A DNA stretch of 64,000 nt from Prochlorococcus sp. AG-402-A21. GTDB lineage: Bacteria > Cyanobacteriota > Cyanobacteriia > PCC-6307 > Cyanobiaceae. The stretch's first letter is position 1. Every line of letters starts with the position of its first letter. The translations under genes were made by a program, and so were the position numbers. This document shows positions 36,066-45,444 of this stretch, one piece after another. The notes below the pieces were generated by a model that had not been told where the DNA came from, searched no databases, and saw only the letters and a list, made by a program, of their open reading frames with translations. The stretch spans positions 1 through 64,000 of the forward strand of contig QCHI01000008.1 in NCBI GenBank assembly GCA_003279655.1, given 5' to 3'.

Positions 36066-37238
36066 ATGGACGAGAATCAAAAGTTACTAGATATCAACCA
36101 AGACCTTGAATCAAAGGGAATCAATCTAAGAATTGAGAAAAGGGGTAAAGTTCTAAATATTCGAGGTTCTTTGCCAGATAAGAAATCTCATGATCTTTCT
36201 AAAGTTCAAAGAATAAGTCTTAAACTTCCATACAACATTAATGGTCTAGAAGAGGCCAGAAAAGCCATAGAATTAATTGATTTTCAACTTAAAAAAAGTC
36301 AATTTCGCTGGTCTAATTGGATCAAAGAAAAAACAATCTCATCCACAAAGACTAATACAACAGTAGTAACGAATGAAATAGAAAGATTTAAAAGACAATT
36401 TTTTTCTGACACATCCAGGAGCAAATCACCAGCAGGAATGATCAGCACTTGGCAGTCTGCTTACAAACCTTATTTGAACAGATTAATTGAAGTAAGTCAT
36501 AAATCTACTCTTAAGTTAAACGAAGAGCTTCTAGTGAAAATCCTTTTAAGTTACAAAGAAAACTCAAGGAGCAGGCAACAATGTGGAATTGCTTTAAGTG
36601 CTTTAGCTAGACATCTTAAATTAAGGCTACCTTCGAACTGGAAGCAACTTCAAAGTGGCTATGGAATACATGAATCTAATTTCAGAGAATTACCTAGTGA
36701 TGAAAAAATTATTAAAAGCTTTAAATTAATACCAAATCCAAAATGGAGATTTGTTTTTGGGTTAATGGCAACCTATGGTCTTAGAAATCATGAAGTCTTT
36801 TTTAGTGACTTATCTTGTTTAAAAAAAGGTGGGGATAAAATACTTCGAGTTTTTCCAAACACAAAAACAGGAGAGCATCAAGCTTGGCCATTTCATCCTG
36901 AATGGGTTGGTTTATTTGAGCTAGACAACATAACTGATACTTCTGATATACTCCCAGATATTAAAACAGACCTTAAATATACAACTCTTCAACATATTGG
37001 GAGAAGAGTATCTGAACAATTTAGAAGATATAAAATATGTTTTACCCCCTATGATTTAAGACATGCTTGGGCAGTCAGAACAATCTTAATAGGTCTACCA
37101 AATACTGTAGCTGCAAAAATGATGGGACACTCAGTGTCAATACATACAAAAACCTATCATCACTGGATAACAAGAAGAGATCAGCAACTTGCTGTTGATA
37201 GTGCTCTATCTAGAGGCAAATATCATCAAGAAGAATAA
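36066..37238 (+). CDS. Tyrosine recombinase/phage-integrase family protein
   Basis: This 390-aa protein has an N-terminal Arm DNA-binding-like domain (residues 18-75), a core-binding helical domain (about 100-200) and a catalytic domain. The catalytic set reads Arg240 in 'TYGLRNHEV', Lys267 in 'TKTGEHQAW', Arg332 in 'YDLRHAWAVR', His355 in 'MMGHSVS' and Tyr364 in 'TYHHW'. The His expected three residues before Arg332 is Tyr329. No tRNA, direct repeat or cargo genes lie beside it, and its neighbours hemH and cobO are core genes. It is therefore probably a resident recombinase, not an active prophage. AGGA lies 4 nt before the ATG. Confidence 0.85.
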   Translation: MDENQKLLDINQDLESKGINLRIEKRGKVLNIRGSLPDKKSHDLSKVQRISLKLPYNINGLEEARKAIELIDFQLKKSQFRWSNWIKEKTISSTKTNTTVVTNEIERFKRQFFSDTSRSKSPAGMISTWQSAYKPYLNRLIEVSHKSTLKLNEELLVKILLSYKENSRSRQQCGIALSALARHLKLRLPSNWKQLQSGYGIHESNFRELPSDEKIIKSFKLIPNPKWRFVFGLMATYGLRNHEVFFSDLSCLKKGGDKILRVFPNTKTGEHQAWPFHPEWVGLFELDNITDTSDILPDIKTDLKYTTLQHIGRRVSEQFRRYKICFTPYDLRHAWAVRTILIGLPNTVAAKMMGHSVSIHTKTYHHWITRRDQQLAVDSALSRGKYHQEE

Positions 37239-37308
37239 TTAATATTTATGGCTATCTCATTTCTATAAATTATTCTTTTTATTAACTTATCTAATTTAAT
37301 CTAAGGAA

Positions 37309-38001
37309 ATGAAACAGAAAATTCCCAAAGAAGACTCAAAACTTAATAACCTAGATAAGAGTGCAGAAAGAATAGGAATGGGGGGTAATTTAATACCAAA
37401 TATAACCGAAGAAAAATATAGAGAAAGGATGAAAAAAAGGAAAGAAGTTCAAGCAAAAAGATTAAAAGAAAGAAACAAAGAAAAAGGTCTTATAATAATT
37501 AATACTGGACAAGGGAAAGGTAAAACGACAGCAGCTCTTGGAATGGGTTTACGAACTATTGGTCATAACCACAAAGTTGCAATAATTCAATTTATCAAAG
37601 GTGGGTGGGAACCAGGAGAGTCATTAGCACTGAAATTATTTGGAGATAAATTAAAATTTCATGCATGTGGAGAAGGATTCACATGGGAAACACAAGATAG
37701 AAATAAAGATATAAATTTAGTTAAGTCAAGTTGGAAAAATGCGATCTCTTATATTAAAGACCCAAATTATAAACTTATAATATTAGATGAGATCATTGTT
37801 GCAATAAAACTTGGATATATTGATGAAGATGAAATTATAAATGGCATAACTTTGCGCCCAAAGCTTACACATGTAGTCTTGACTGGAAGAGGAGCTTCAA
37901 AAAAATTAATCGATTCAGCTGATCTTGTTACTGAAATGAAATTAATCCACCATCCCTTTAGGGAGCAGGGAGTAAAAGCACAGGAAGGAATTGAATATTA
38001 A
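37309..38001 (+). CDS. cobO: Cob(I)alamin adenosyltransferase
   Basis: CobO (230 aa) transfers adenosyl from ATP to cobalamin or cobyrinate intermediates in B12 synthesis; Prochlorococcus makes pseudocobalamin. The P-loop is 'IINTGQGKGKTTAALGMGL' near residue 62, followed by 'VAIIQFIKGGWEPGE' and 'LIILDEIIVAIKLGYID'. The first 55 residues are highly charged (Lys/Glu/Arg-rich) and longer than in Salmonella CobA. The signature 'LTGRGASKKLIDSADLVTEM' lies near the C-terminus. TAAGGA precedes the ATG closely. It lies 98 nt before pyrH on the same strand. Confidence 0.93.
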   Translation: MKQKIPKEDSKLNNLDKSAERIGMGGNLIPNITEEKYRERMKKRKEVQAKRLKERNKEKGLIIINTGQGKGKTTAALGMGLRTIGHNHKVAIIQFIKGGWEPGESLALKLFGDKLKFHACGEGFTWETQDRNKDINLVKSSWKNAISYIKDPNYKLIILDEIIVAIKLGYIDEDEIINGITLRPKLTHVVLTGRGASKKLIDSADLVTEMKLIHHPFREQGVKAQEGIEY

Positions 38002-38098
38002 TTTCTAATCTTGAAAATATTTCCATCGCAAGGGATCCAATACAGATTTCAAGACGTTCTCTCAGGACTTGCTACTGTCAATTTGTTATGAATTTTTA

Positions 38099-38812
38099 AT
38101 GACATACTCTAGAGCACTTATAAAACTCAGTGGTGAAGCTCTTATGGGAGATAAACCTTATGGTATTGATCCTGAAATTGTTCAATCTATTGCCAAGGAT
38201 GTTTCAAAAGTGGTTGAAAATGGCACCCAAATAGCAATTGTTGTTGGCGGTGGAAATATCTTTAGAGGTCTGAAAGGATCAGCCGCAGGAATGGATAGAG
38301 CCACTGCGGACTATGTAGGAATGCTTGCTACAGTAATGAATGCAATTACACTTCAAGATGGATTAGAAAGAGCTGGAGTACCTACAAGAGTTCAATCTGC
38401 TATTGACATGCAACAGATTGCAGAACCATACATAAGAAGAAGAGCAATAAGACACCTTGAAAAAGGAAGGGTAGTAGTTTTTGGAGGTGGGTGCGGCAAT
38501 CCATTTTTTACAACTGATACCACTGCCGCTCTTAGAGCCGCTGAAATTAATGCAGAGGTTGTTTTCAAAGCTACAAAAGTTGATGGTGTTTACGATCGAG
38601 ATCCAAAAAAATTTCCTGATGCTGTCAAATATGACAATCTCACCTTTCAAGATGTATTAGCCAATGAAATAGGAGTAATGGATAGTACTGCTATTGCTCT
38701 TTGCAAAGATAATAAAATCCCAATAGTTGTTTTTAATATTTTCCAACCTGGAAATATTGCAAAGGCTATTTCTGGCGAACCAATTGGATCAAGAATATCT
38801 AATTCAAGTTAA
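38099..38812 (+). CDS. pyrH: UMP kinase
   Basis: PyrH (237 aa) phosphorylates UMP to UDP as a hexamer of amino-acid-kinase-fold subunits. It carries '[12 protein letters not shown]' at the N-terminus, '[34 protein letters not shown]' features near 48-82, '[26 protein letters not shown]' near 127, and '[21 protein letters not shown]' near 160. I use the ATG at 38099 (Met-Thr-Tyr-Ser-Arg), because a longer frame from 38069 adds ten residues ahead of the conserved strand. It is followed 51 nt later by frr, the usual pyrH-frr order of bacteria. Confidence 0.97.
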   Translation: MTYSRALIKLSGEALMGDKPYGIDPEIVQSIAKDVSKVVENGTQIAIVVGGGNIFRGLKGSAAGMDRATADYVGMLATVMNAITLQDGLERAGVPTRVQSAIDMQQIAEPYIRRRAIRHLEKGRVVVFGGGCGNPFFTTDTTAALRAAEINAEVVFKATKVDGVYDRDPKKFPDAVKYDNLTFQDVLANEIGVMDSTAIALCKDNKIPIVVFNIFQPGNIAKAISGEPIGSRISNSS

Positions 38813-38863
38813 AACAAAACTTTTTGAACTTTTTAAAAATCAATTCGCAATAACTTTTTCTAA

Positions 38864-39412
38864 ATGTCAAACCAAGATCTAAAAACGACAATGAGCAAAT
38901 CTGTAGAAGCAGCTCAGAGAAATTTCAATACCATCAGGACGGGAAGGGCAAATACATCTTTATTAGATAGAGTATCAGTCGAATACTATGGAGCTGAAAC
39001 TCCACTAAAGTCACTTGCAACTATCACTACTCCTGACTCTCAAACGATAGCAATTCAACCCTTTGACCTAGGCTCATTAGCTTCCATTGAAAAAGCGATT
39101 GCAACAAGCGATCTAGGTTTTACTCCAAACAATGATGGTAAAATAATTCGTATTAATGTCCCACCATTAACGGAAGAACGTAGAAAAGAGTTTTGCAAAC
39201 TCGCTTCCAAGTATGCAGAGGAAGGAAAAGTTGCACTAAGAAATATACGCCGAGATGCAATAGAGAGAGTAAAAAAATCCGAAAAGGATGGTGATCTTTC
39301 CGAAGATCAAAGCAGAGATGAACAAGAAACAATTCAGAAAGAGACAGATAATTTTATTAAAGATATTGAAAAAAAACTTTCAGAGAAAGAAGCTGAGATT
39401 TTAAAAGTTTGA
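38864..39412 (+). CDS. frr: Ribosome recycling factor
   Basis: RRF (182 aa) splits post-termination ribosomes with EF-G. The three-helix bundle and hinge domain are clear: '[29 protein letters not shown]' features near residues 20-48, '[33 protein letters not shown]' features near 103-135, and the C-terminal helix with '[18 protein letters not shown]'. The length is normal (about 180-185). It lies downstream of pyrH and overlaps the next gene by 4 nt, as its TGA shares bases with a TTG start. Confidence 0.97.
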   Translation: MSNQDLKTTMSKSVEAAQRNFNTIRTGRANTSLLDRVSVEYYGAETPLKSLATITTPDSQTIAIQPFDLGSLASIEKAIATSDLGFTPNNDGKIIRINVPPLTEERRKEFCKLASKYAEEGKVALRNIRRDAIERVKKSEKDGDLSEDQSRDEQETIQKETDNFIKDIEKKLSEKEAEILKV

Positions 39413-40554
39413 CCCTTATAGATGTTGTCATTATTGGAGGGGGAGCATCAGGAACTACTACAGCATTTCATCTGGCTAGCAAAAGTAAAAATGTTTGTAT
39501 TCTCGAAAAAAATGTTTCCTCGATAGAAAGAAGCTGCGGTGGTGGTATGTCTGCTGCGGTGCAAAATTGGTTTCCTTTTAAACTTTTACCAATAGTTGAC
39601 GAGGTAATAACAAACGTAGAGTTTAGTTGGTGCAATACCGATAAAGTGGTTGCTGAGCTCTCTGGGTCTTCTCCTTTCTGGATAGTTAAACGTGAAAAGC
39701 TCGATTCTTTCTTATTAGAACAAGCACTGAATTCTGGTTGTAATATATTGACTACTTTTAACGTAGTGGATATAAAAAAAAAATCTAATATTTGGCAAAT
39801 TACCGCTCTTGATGGGAGACAAGTAGAGGCAAAAGCCGTTGTTATTGCTGATGGATCTCAATCGCCATGGCCTAAAGCTTTAAATTTAGGTCCAAATCAA
39901 CAAAAATTTGCATCCACTTTCTCAGGAAGACTTAAAAGGAAGGGAAATTTAAGGAGTGAAACAGCTAGATTCGAATTTGGATTAGTTAAGAATGGTTTTG
40001 CATGGGCCTTTCCATTAAACAATGAAGTCAATATTGGGATGGGAACTTTTCTAAATACTAAAGATTCAATTCCAGTCAATAAAATACTTAAATCCTTTCT
40101 TCCTGATTTAGGTTTTGACCCTTCTGAAGTAATTGGTCATGAAAAAAAATTAAGAGTATGGAATGGCCACTGTAAATTAAACGGAGAAGGAATTCTTCTA
40201 GTTGGAGATGCTGCATCATTATGTGATCCCTTTTTAGCAGAGGGATTAAGACCCGCTTTGATGAGTGGATTTGAAGCGGCAAAAAGCCTTATTTATTGGT
40301 TAGATGGAGAAGTTAATTCTTTAGATACCTATACAAAAACAATGCAAAGCAATTGGGGAAATTCGATGGCTTGGGGTAAAAGAATTTCTCAAGTTTTTTA
40401 TCGTTTTCCCAAAGTTGGATATCAATTAGGTGTCAAAAGACCTACTGCGCCAAAAAGAATTGCACAAATCCTTTCAGGTGAAATGAGTTATGAAGACATA
40501 GCAAAAAGAGTAATCAAGAGATTACTCTTTCAAAATCAAAATTCAAAGAGTTAA
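39409..40554 (+). CDS. FAD-dependent oxidoreductase, geranylgeranyl-reductase-like
   Basis: This 381-aa flavoprotein has '[19 protein letters not shown]' (dinucleotide fold) at the start, '[17 protein letters not shown]' near 146, and '[27 protein letters not shown]' features near 262-288, the ordering seen in geranylgeranyl reductase and related (ChlP-like) enzymes. It is too diverged to call chlP; it may hydrogenate an isoprenoid or be another family member conserved in cyanobacteria. The start is TTG at 39409, overlapping the frr stop by 4 nt, so translation is coupled. Its end overlaps tal (convergent) by 12 nt. Confidence 0.85.
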   Translation: MTLIDVVIIGGGASGTTTAFHLASKSKNVCILEKNVSSIERSCGGGMSAAVQNWFPFKLLPIVDEVITNVEFSWCNTDKVVAELSGSSPFWIVKREKLDSFLLEQALNSGCNILTTFNVVDIKKKSNIWQITALDGRQVEAKAVVIADGSQSPWPKALNLGPNQQKFASTFSGRLKRKGNLRSETARFEFGLVKNGFAWAFPLNNEVNIGMGTFLNTKDSIPVNKILKSFLPDLGFDPSEVIGHEKKLRVWNGHCKLNGEGILLVGDAASLCDPFLAEGLRPALMSGFEAAKSLIYWLDGEVNSLDTYTKTMQSNWGNSMAWGKRISQVFYRFPKVGYQLGVKRPTAPKRIAQILSGEMSYEDIAKRVIKRLLFQNQNSKS

Positions 40555-41541
40555 AGCAATTCCTCCTTCAATCAACTCAAGTCTTTTATTTAACTGATTT
40601 TCTAATTTATCAATTGCTTTACTAAAACCGTTAATTCCTTCAGCAAGTTTTTCCGTAGCCATTTTATCTCCAGCCATCATTAGCTCAAAAGATGTCTGAT
40701 CTAAATGAATTGTCTCTTCAACCACTAAAGGGTTTTGTGCATTTAACTTAATTGGCAAGTTCGAATATGTTTCATTAAGTTGCTGAAGTAATTTAGGAGA
40801 AATCGTCAATAAGTCGCATCCTGCAAGCTCGGTTATTTCCTCTATATTTCTGAAACTCGCTCCCATGACCTCTGTCTTATAACCATTGGATTTGAAATAA
40901 TTAAATATTTTAGTAACAGAAACGACACCTGGATCTTCAGTCGCTGGATAAGAATCTCTTCCTGTAGCAGATTTATACCAATCTAAAATCCTTCCAACAA
41001 AGGGTGAAATAAGCGTTACACCTGCCTCAGCACAAGCAACTGCTTGATAGAAATTAAACAATAAAGTTAGGTTGCAGTGAATATTCTCTTTTTCTAATAC
41101 CTCAGCAGCTTTTATTCCCTCCCAAGTAGAAGCAATTTTGATTAAAACCCGATCGTTAGAGATACCATCCTTATTATATTTAGCAATTATTTTTCTTGCT
41201 TTTGCAATAGTGGCATCAGTATCAAAACTTAGTCTTGCATCAACCTCTGTTGATACACGGCCAGGTATTAATTTCAGAATCTCTTTACCAAAGACAACAC
41301 AAAGTTCATCCAAAGCTTCCTTAACTACATTGTTAGTGGAGGCACTAGCTCCTAACATTTCTCTTGCAGTAGTAAGTGCTTGATCAATCAAACTTTGATA
41401 AGCAGGGATTTGTGCGGCCGCCAGAATCAAAGAAGGATTTGTTGTAGCGTCTCTTGGATGAAATTTTTTGATCGCTTCAAGATCACCAGTATCAGCTACC
41501 ACCACAGTCATTGAAGATAACTGATTAAGAAGGGATTTCAT
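40543..41541 (-). CDS. tal: Transaldolase
   Basis: Transaldolase (332 aa) moves a dihydroxyacetone unit between sugar phosphates in the oxidative and reductive pentose phosphate routes. Seen are '[28 protein letters not shown]' features near residues 13-40, the Schiff-base Lys in '[16 protein letters not shown]', and '[33 protein letters not shown]' features near 165-195. The length matches the TalB type. The ATG at 41541 (Met-Lys-Ser-Leu-Leu) is preferred over one four codons upstream. In marine picocyanobacteria and their phages, transaldolase is linked to night-time pentose phosphate flow. Confidence 0.96.
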   Translation of the reverse strand: MKSLLNQLSSMTVVVADTGDLEAIKKFHPRDATTNPSLILAAAQIPAYQSLIDQALTTAREMLGASASTNNVVKEALDELCVVFGKEILKLIPGRVSTEVDARLSFDTDATIAKARKIIAKYNKDGISNDRVLIKIASTWEGIKAAEVLEKENIHCNLTLLFNFYQAVACAEAGVTLISPFVGRILDWYKSATGRDSYPATEDPGVVSVTKIFNYFKSNGYKTEVMGASFRNIEEITELAGCDLLTISPKLLQQLNETYSNLPIKLNAQNPLVVEETIHLDQTSFELMMAGDKMATEKLAEGINGFSKAIDKLENQLNKRLELIEGGIALTL

Positions 41542-41633
41542 AATAAAAAACATCTTTAATAGGTAATAGACTAGCTATATTTTTTATAGATTTCACCCTT
41601 TAATCAGTACTTTTGGGAAAATTTAGCGATCTT

Positions 41634-43430
41634 TTAGCTTTTGATAACTAAATGTTCTTTTTTAGAAATACTTGGAGGGATTTTTTCTATCACAAGCAAA
41701 GTCTCAATAATTTTTTTTGCCACCGGAAGAGCCACAGTTGATCCATAGGCATTTGGCTTTTGGGGTTCATCAATAACTGCTAAAACGACATAGCGAGGAT
41801 CATCGATAGGCAGACTTGCAACAAAACTGCAAATTTTAGCATTATAGTTAAAGCCATCTTGCGATTTTTGTGCCGTCCCTGTTTTCCCTCCAATTCGATA
41901 GCCAGGAACATTTACCTCAATACCACTTTCATCGTAAAATGAAACAACTGTTTCCATCCATCCAAGAACAGTCTTCGTAACTTCAGGAGATAAAACCTGC
42001 TTAGGTTCAGTCGGGGATTTGAAATACGACTCATAATCACCTTTCAGGCCTTTAGTGATATGAGGCGTAACAAGTCTGCCGCCATTTGCAATCAAAGCAT
42101 GCAATTGAGCTAGCTTCAGAGGAGTAATAGAAAAGCCTTGACCAAAGGAAGCTACGGCAGGTTCTATGGGTTGATTTACAAAAATCTGCTTTGATTTTAT
42201 TTGGCCGGCGACCGCACCTGGAAGATCTGTTTCTGGGATTTCATCTATGCCTAACCGCCTCAACCATTGCCAGTAATTACTTGCATTCAATTTGTTCATA
42301 ATCTTAACCATAGCTACATTGCTTGAGACTTGTAAGACTTCAGGGAAAGTTAGTATCCCATTAGGCCTTCGATCCCAATTCGAGAGTGGCCATCCTCCAA
42401 CCGAAATTAGTCCATCATCATTCACTTCCTCATCAGGGCTTATAACTCCCTCCTCCAATGCCAATGCTAAGTTAATTGGCTTAAAGGTAGAACCAGGTTC
42501 AAATAATTCTTGCACTGACCACTCTTTAAAAAGAGATGGAGAAAAATCCCAATATTTATTAGGATCATACGTTGGCGTAGAAGCCAATGCCAGAAGTTCT
42601 CCTGTATCTATATCCATTACGATTACAACACCTTTTTTTGCATTCCACTTCTTTACTTGCTTACTTATTTCATTAACGGCTACTTCTTGAAGCCTTACAT
42701 CTAATGTTAGTTGGAGACTTAGTTGATCCTCATCAAAAACACCACGTTGAACACCTACAGGTAAAGGTGTTCCATCAGCTCCTCTTCTTATTACACTTGC
42801 TTTCTCTAGACGCTTGAGGTCTCTATCTAAACTTAATTCCAATCCAGCCTGAGGTCTTCTATCTAAATCCAAAAAACCAACTACATTTGCAAAAAGTGAT
42901 CCATGAGGATAAATCCTTTGAGGATACGCCTCCAAATCAATACCACTAATTCCAAGTTTCTTAATTGTATTAGCCTTCTCGGGTGTTAGCCCCTCTGCAA
43001 GTTTTACCCCTGAAGAATAATTTCCTAATTTGTTTAAAATCTCATCAACACTTTTGGATAGTGGCGTAGAAAGAAGTTTTGCTACTTCGACTGGTTCACG
43101 CACTTTCCTAAATGAATCCCCAGGGAACTGAAAATATCTGGGATGAGCCCAAATCTTAAAACGTCTCTCATCTATTGCGATAAGTTTTCCATTCCTATCT
43201 AAAATAGATCGACGTGTTCCCAAAGGGTTCTTATGTTCTGTTTGAACTTCGCGTGCTAAAGCTCTTAATTGATCAGACTGAAATAGTTGAAGCCAACCTA
43301 CTCTTAAAAAAAGGCCTCCAAGTCCAAGACATAACATAACAAAGACAATCCTAAATCTAGACTGAGATAGAGGAGAAAGAGTTTTTACTTTAAAAGTTTT
43401 TCTATTTTTTCTAGAATTCATACTTCTCAT
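41634..43430 (-). CDS. ftsI: Penicillin-binding protein FtsI/PBP2-type transpeptidase
   Basis: This 598-aa class B PBP has a basic cytosolic start, one membrane span near residues 28-48 ('IVFVMLCLGLGGLFLRVGWL'), a dimerisation/pedestal domain ('GTRRSILDRNGKLIA') and a transpeptidase domain. Active-site motifs are S-T-F-K in 'LFEPGSTFKPINLALA', S-N-V in 'VLQVSSNVAMVKI' and K-T-G in 'RIGGKTGTAQKSQDG'. It cross-links septal peptidoglycan. The gene upstream (8 nt) encodes a bitopic protein of FtsL-like layout, as in the mra/dcw clusters of other bacteria, although no other dcw gene is here. Confidence 0.94.
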   Translation of the reverse strand: MRSMNSRKNRKTFKVKTLSPLSQSRFRIVFVMLCLGLGGLFLRVGWLQLFQSDQLRALAREVQTEHKNPLGTRRSILDRNGKLIAIDERRFKIWAHPRYFQFPGDSFRKVREPVEVAKLLSTPLSKSVDEILNKLGNYSSGVKLAEGLTPEKANTIKKLGISGIDLEAYPQRIYPHGSLFANVVGFLDLDRRPQAGLELSLDRDLKRLEKASVIRRGADGTPLPVGVQRGVFDEDQLSLQLTLDVRLQEVAVNEISKQVKKWNAKKGVVIVMDIDTGELLALASTPTYDPNKYWDFSPSLFKEWSVQELFEPGSTFKPINLALALEEGVISPDEEVNDDGLISVGGWPLSNWDRRPNGILTFPEVLQVSSNVAMVKIMNKLNASNYWQWLRRLGIDEIPETDLPGAVAGQIKSKQIFVNQPIEPAVASFGQGFSITPLKLAQLHALIANGGRLVTPHITKGLKGDYESYFKSPTEPKQVLSPEVTKTVLGWMETVVSFYDESGIEVNVPGYRIGGKTGTAQKSQDGFNYNAKICSFVASLPIDDPRYVVLAVIDEPQKPNAYGSTVALPVAKKIIETLLVIEKIPPSISKKEHLVIKS

Positions 43431-43438
43431 GAAAATTA

Positions 43439-43921
43439 TTAATACCCTGACTTAATGGGAAAAGAAGACATTTTCTCTAGCAATCTACGTTTAAATGACT
43501 TGCCTATTGATTTTTTAGTTTCTTCTGGTTTTGGTCGCTCCACGTATATAAGATCTTCCGCTTTAGTCGGAACTAAATATCTAGACAACTTTTGATTTTT
43601 CAAAAGATAACTTTCAAGGATTGAAGTTGATTCCAATATCCTTCGGTTCAAGTCTCTAGTAGTTTCAAGATTAGTAAAAGACTTAGTCCATAAATATTGA
43701 GAGTGCAGAGCAACGCATGACATTATCGCCACTGTCGTGATTAGGCCTAACAATGCGCCATCTAAAACGATATGAAGAGCAGCTTGAATTGGAAATTTTC
43801 GTTTTACTTGTTTTGATAAAAAAACACTGTTTAATAATCCCTTAGGCAACTTCGTTTTTTGAAATTGACCTACTTTTTGTTTATATAGAGTGCGACTAAC
43901 CAAATCAAAATTCGAAAGCAA
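43439..43921 (-). CDS. Bitopic membrane protein upstream of ftsI, FtsL-like
   Basis: The protein (160 aa) has a basic N-terminal 45 residues, one hydrophobic span at about 50-72 ('VLDGALLGLITTVAIMSCVAL'), then a heptad-rich segment ('LETTRDLNRRILESTSILESYLLKNQKLS') and a basic, Pro-containing tail. It lies 8 nt before ftsI in the same direction. FtsL is classically a short bitopic coiled-coil protein encoded directly before ftsI, so an FtsL-like role is a fair inference from position and topology. Sequence similarity to known FtsL is not visible to me, and the span is long for the FtsL leucine zipper. Confidence 0.75.
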   Translation of the reverse strand: MLSNFDLVSRTLYKQKVGQFQKTKLPKGLLNSVFLSKQVKRKFPIQAALHIVLDGALLGLITTVAIMSCVALHSQYLWTKSFTNLETTRDLNRRILESTSILESYLLKNQKLSRYLVPTKAEDLIYVERPKPEETKKSIGKSFKRRLLEKMSSFPIKSGY

Positions 43922-43988
43922 CTCAAGTCAAACACCTTGATCAAGCAACTGCAAGAGCTGGAATACTGATGTTTTTTTTTATTTAATA

Positions 43989-45335
43989 TCAAGCTACTAA
44001 TAGTAGGCTAATAAAAGTCACTCCATTCCAAAGGGAATGCATAAGAGCACAAGGGAATAACCTTCCTGAACTCAATCTCATTAAACCAAGACCAATTCCT
44101 AAAACGAATAGAGGAGGTAATTCACCTACACTTAAATGAGCTAAAGCAAAGACCAAGGCACTCAATAAAACCCCGCTGATTTTGCCAACTTTTGATACCA
44201 ATACAGGTAAAAGAATACCTCTAAAAACCAACTCCTCAAAGATTGGAGCCAAAACAACAGTTGTAATCAAAAGCAAAAACAATGGAATAAATTCATCACC
44301 ACCTAAAACCAGTTCCAACAAAGGATTACTTCCACCCTGGTCACCAATAATTTCATTCATTAGCCACCCAATAAGCAGCACTAAAGGCATAACCATTAAC
44401 CATCCACTTATTGATTTCAAAAGACCTTCTTTGATTGGTTTGATTTTCCATTGCAACCAGCCTCCATCAATTCCAGAAGAAACTTGACCCATTAATTGAT
44501 ATCTAATTATAAATAAAGGGCCTATAGTCATTGAACAGTAACCAATAAATACTCTTAGAGAATCTTTTAATGGAGAGGATAGATTATTAAGAAATGAATC
44601 AGTTATTGGTATTACAAGAGCGGGGAAAACAACTTCGCCAATTACAACGAAGCCGCCAGAAATAAGTAGAACCATATCTATTAATGATAATGGAGGAGCT
44701 AAAATTTCTGGCCAGGGAGTATTTTTCTTTCTTAAGAAAATAAAAGCATACCTAATTAATAATAAAAACCCTATAAAAGAAGCAAAAAATGGTAATAATT
44801 GCGAGATTAAAAGCCTATAAGCAGAATAAGAATTAAATTTTTGATTAATACACTTTTCATCAGTGAATCCTAGATTTGAACAGGAAATTTGATAAAGGAA
44901 AGGATCTAGTTTGATCTCATTAATATCGGGAAATTCATTTAATTCTTTACCTTTTTGTCTATCTAATATATAGCTTCTAACTATTTCAAAGTTTTTATCC
45001 TTAAAATTTTTCTTCAAGATTAGTTTCTCCTCATCCTCAGACTCTTCAAGAACTGCGAATAGCAGCCTCTGCCTGTCATCAAGTTGTTCCAAAGGAATCT
45101 TTTTAAGATCTTTATATAGTTTTTCTTGAGGTTCTGAACCTAAAAATACATCTTGTATTTTTTCAGGTATAAATGAAGAAGCTGAAACTGCCATCTCAGT
45201 CTGCCTTAATGAAATCTTTGGAGCCACTGAGGGTCGTTCAAAGCTTTCTTGCAAACCTTGTCGCCATATCAGAACAGTTAAAAACAATGAAAATAGAGCT
45301 ATAACCCATTTCCACCCAGTTTTGGCTTGTCTCAT
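43989..45335 (-). CDS. CPBP-family intramembrane (CAAX-type) protease
   Basis: This 448-aa polytopic protein has a first span near residues 10-27, a soluble periplasm-like loop (30-180), then about seven spans. The CPBP catalytic motifs are 'PIFEELVFRGILLPVL' (Glu-Glu-x-x-x-Arg), 'LVFALAHLSVGELPPLFVLGIGLG' (His) and 'LMHSLWNGVTF' (His). The family includes Abi proteins and CAAX-processing enzymes. The substrate is unknown. The N-terminal loop is charged and specific to cyanobacterial members. It is the last of a divergent pair with the phosphatase gene at 45445. Confidence 0.88.
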   Translation of the reverse strand: MRQAKTGWKWVIALFSLFLTVLIWRQGLQESFERPSVAPKISLRQTEMAVSASSFIPEKIQDVFLGSEPQEKLYKDLKKIPLEQLDDRQRLLFAVLEESEDEEKLILKKNFKDKNFEIVRSYILDRQKGKELNEFPDINEIKLDPFLYQISCSNLGFTDEKCINQKFNSYSAYRLLISQLLPFFASFIGFLLLIRYAFIFLRKKNTPWPEILAPPLSLIDMVLLISGGFVVIGEVVFPALVIPITDSFLNNLSSPLKDSLRVFIGYCSMTIGPLFIIRYQLMGQVSSGIDGGWLQWKIKPIKEGLLKSISGWLMVMPLVLLIGWLMNEIIGDQGGSNPLLELVLGGDEFIPLFLLLITTVVLAPIFEELVFRGILLPVLVSKVGKISGVLLSALVFALAHLSVGELPPLFVLGIGLGLMRLSSGRLFPCALMHSLWNGVTFISLLLVA

Positions 45336-45444
45336 AAAATCATTTTGTGAAGGCTGACATAGAGAAAGACTTCTATCTTTACTAAAAGAACATTAGATTG
45401 TCCTCATGGCTAATACCATAATTATCTAGAAGACACTTTATTTA

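Noticed and set aside
36000..37310. Prophage or integrative element around the recombinase gene
   Set aside because: No direct repeats, tRNA, excision or cargo genes; flanks are core genes with normal spacing.
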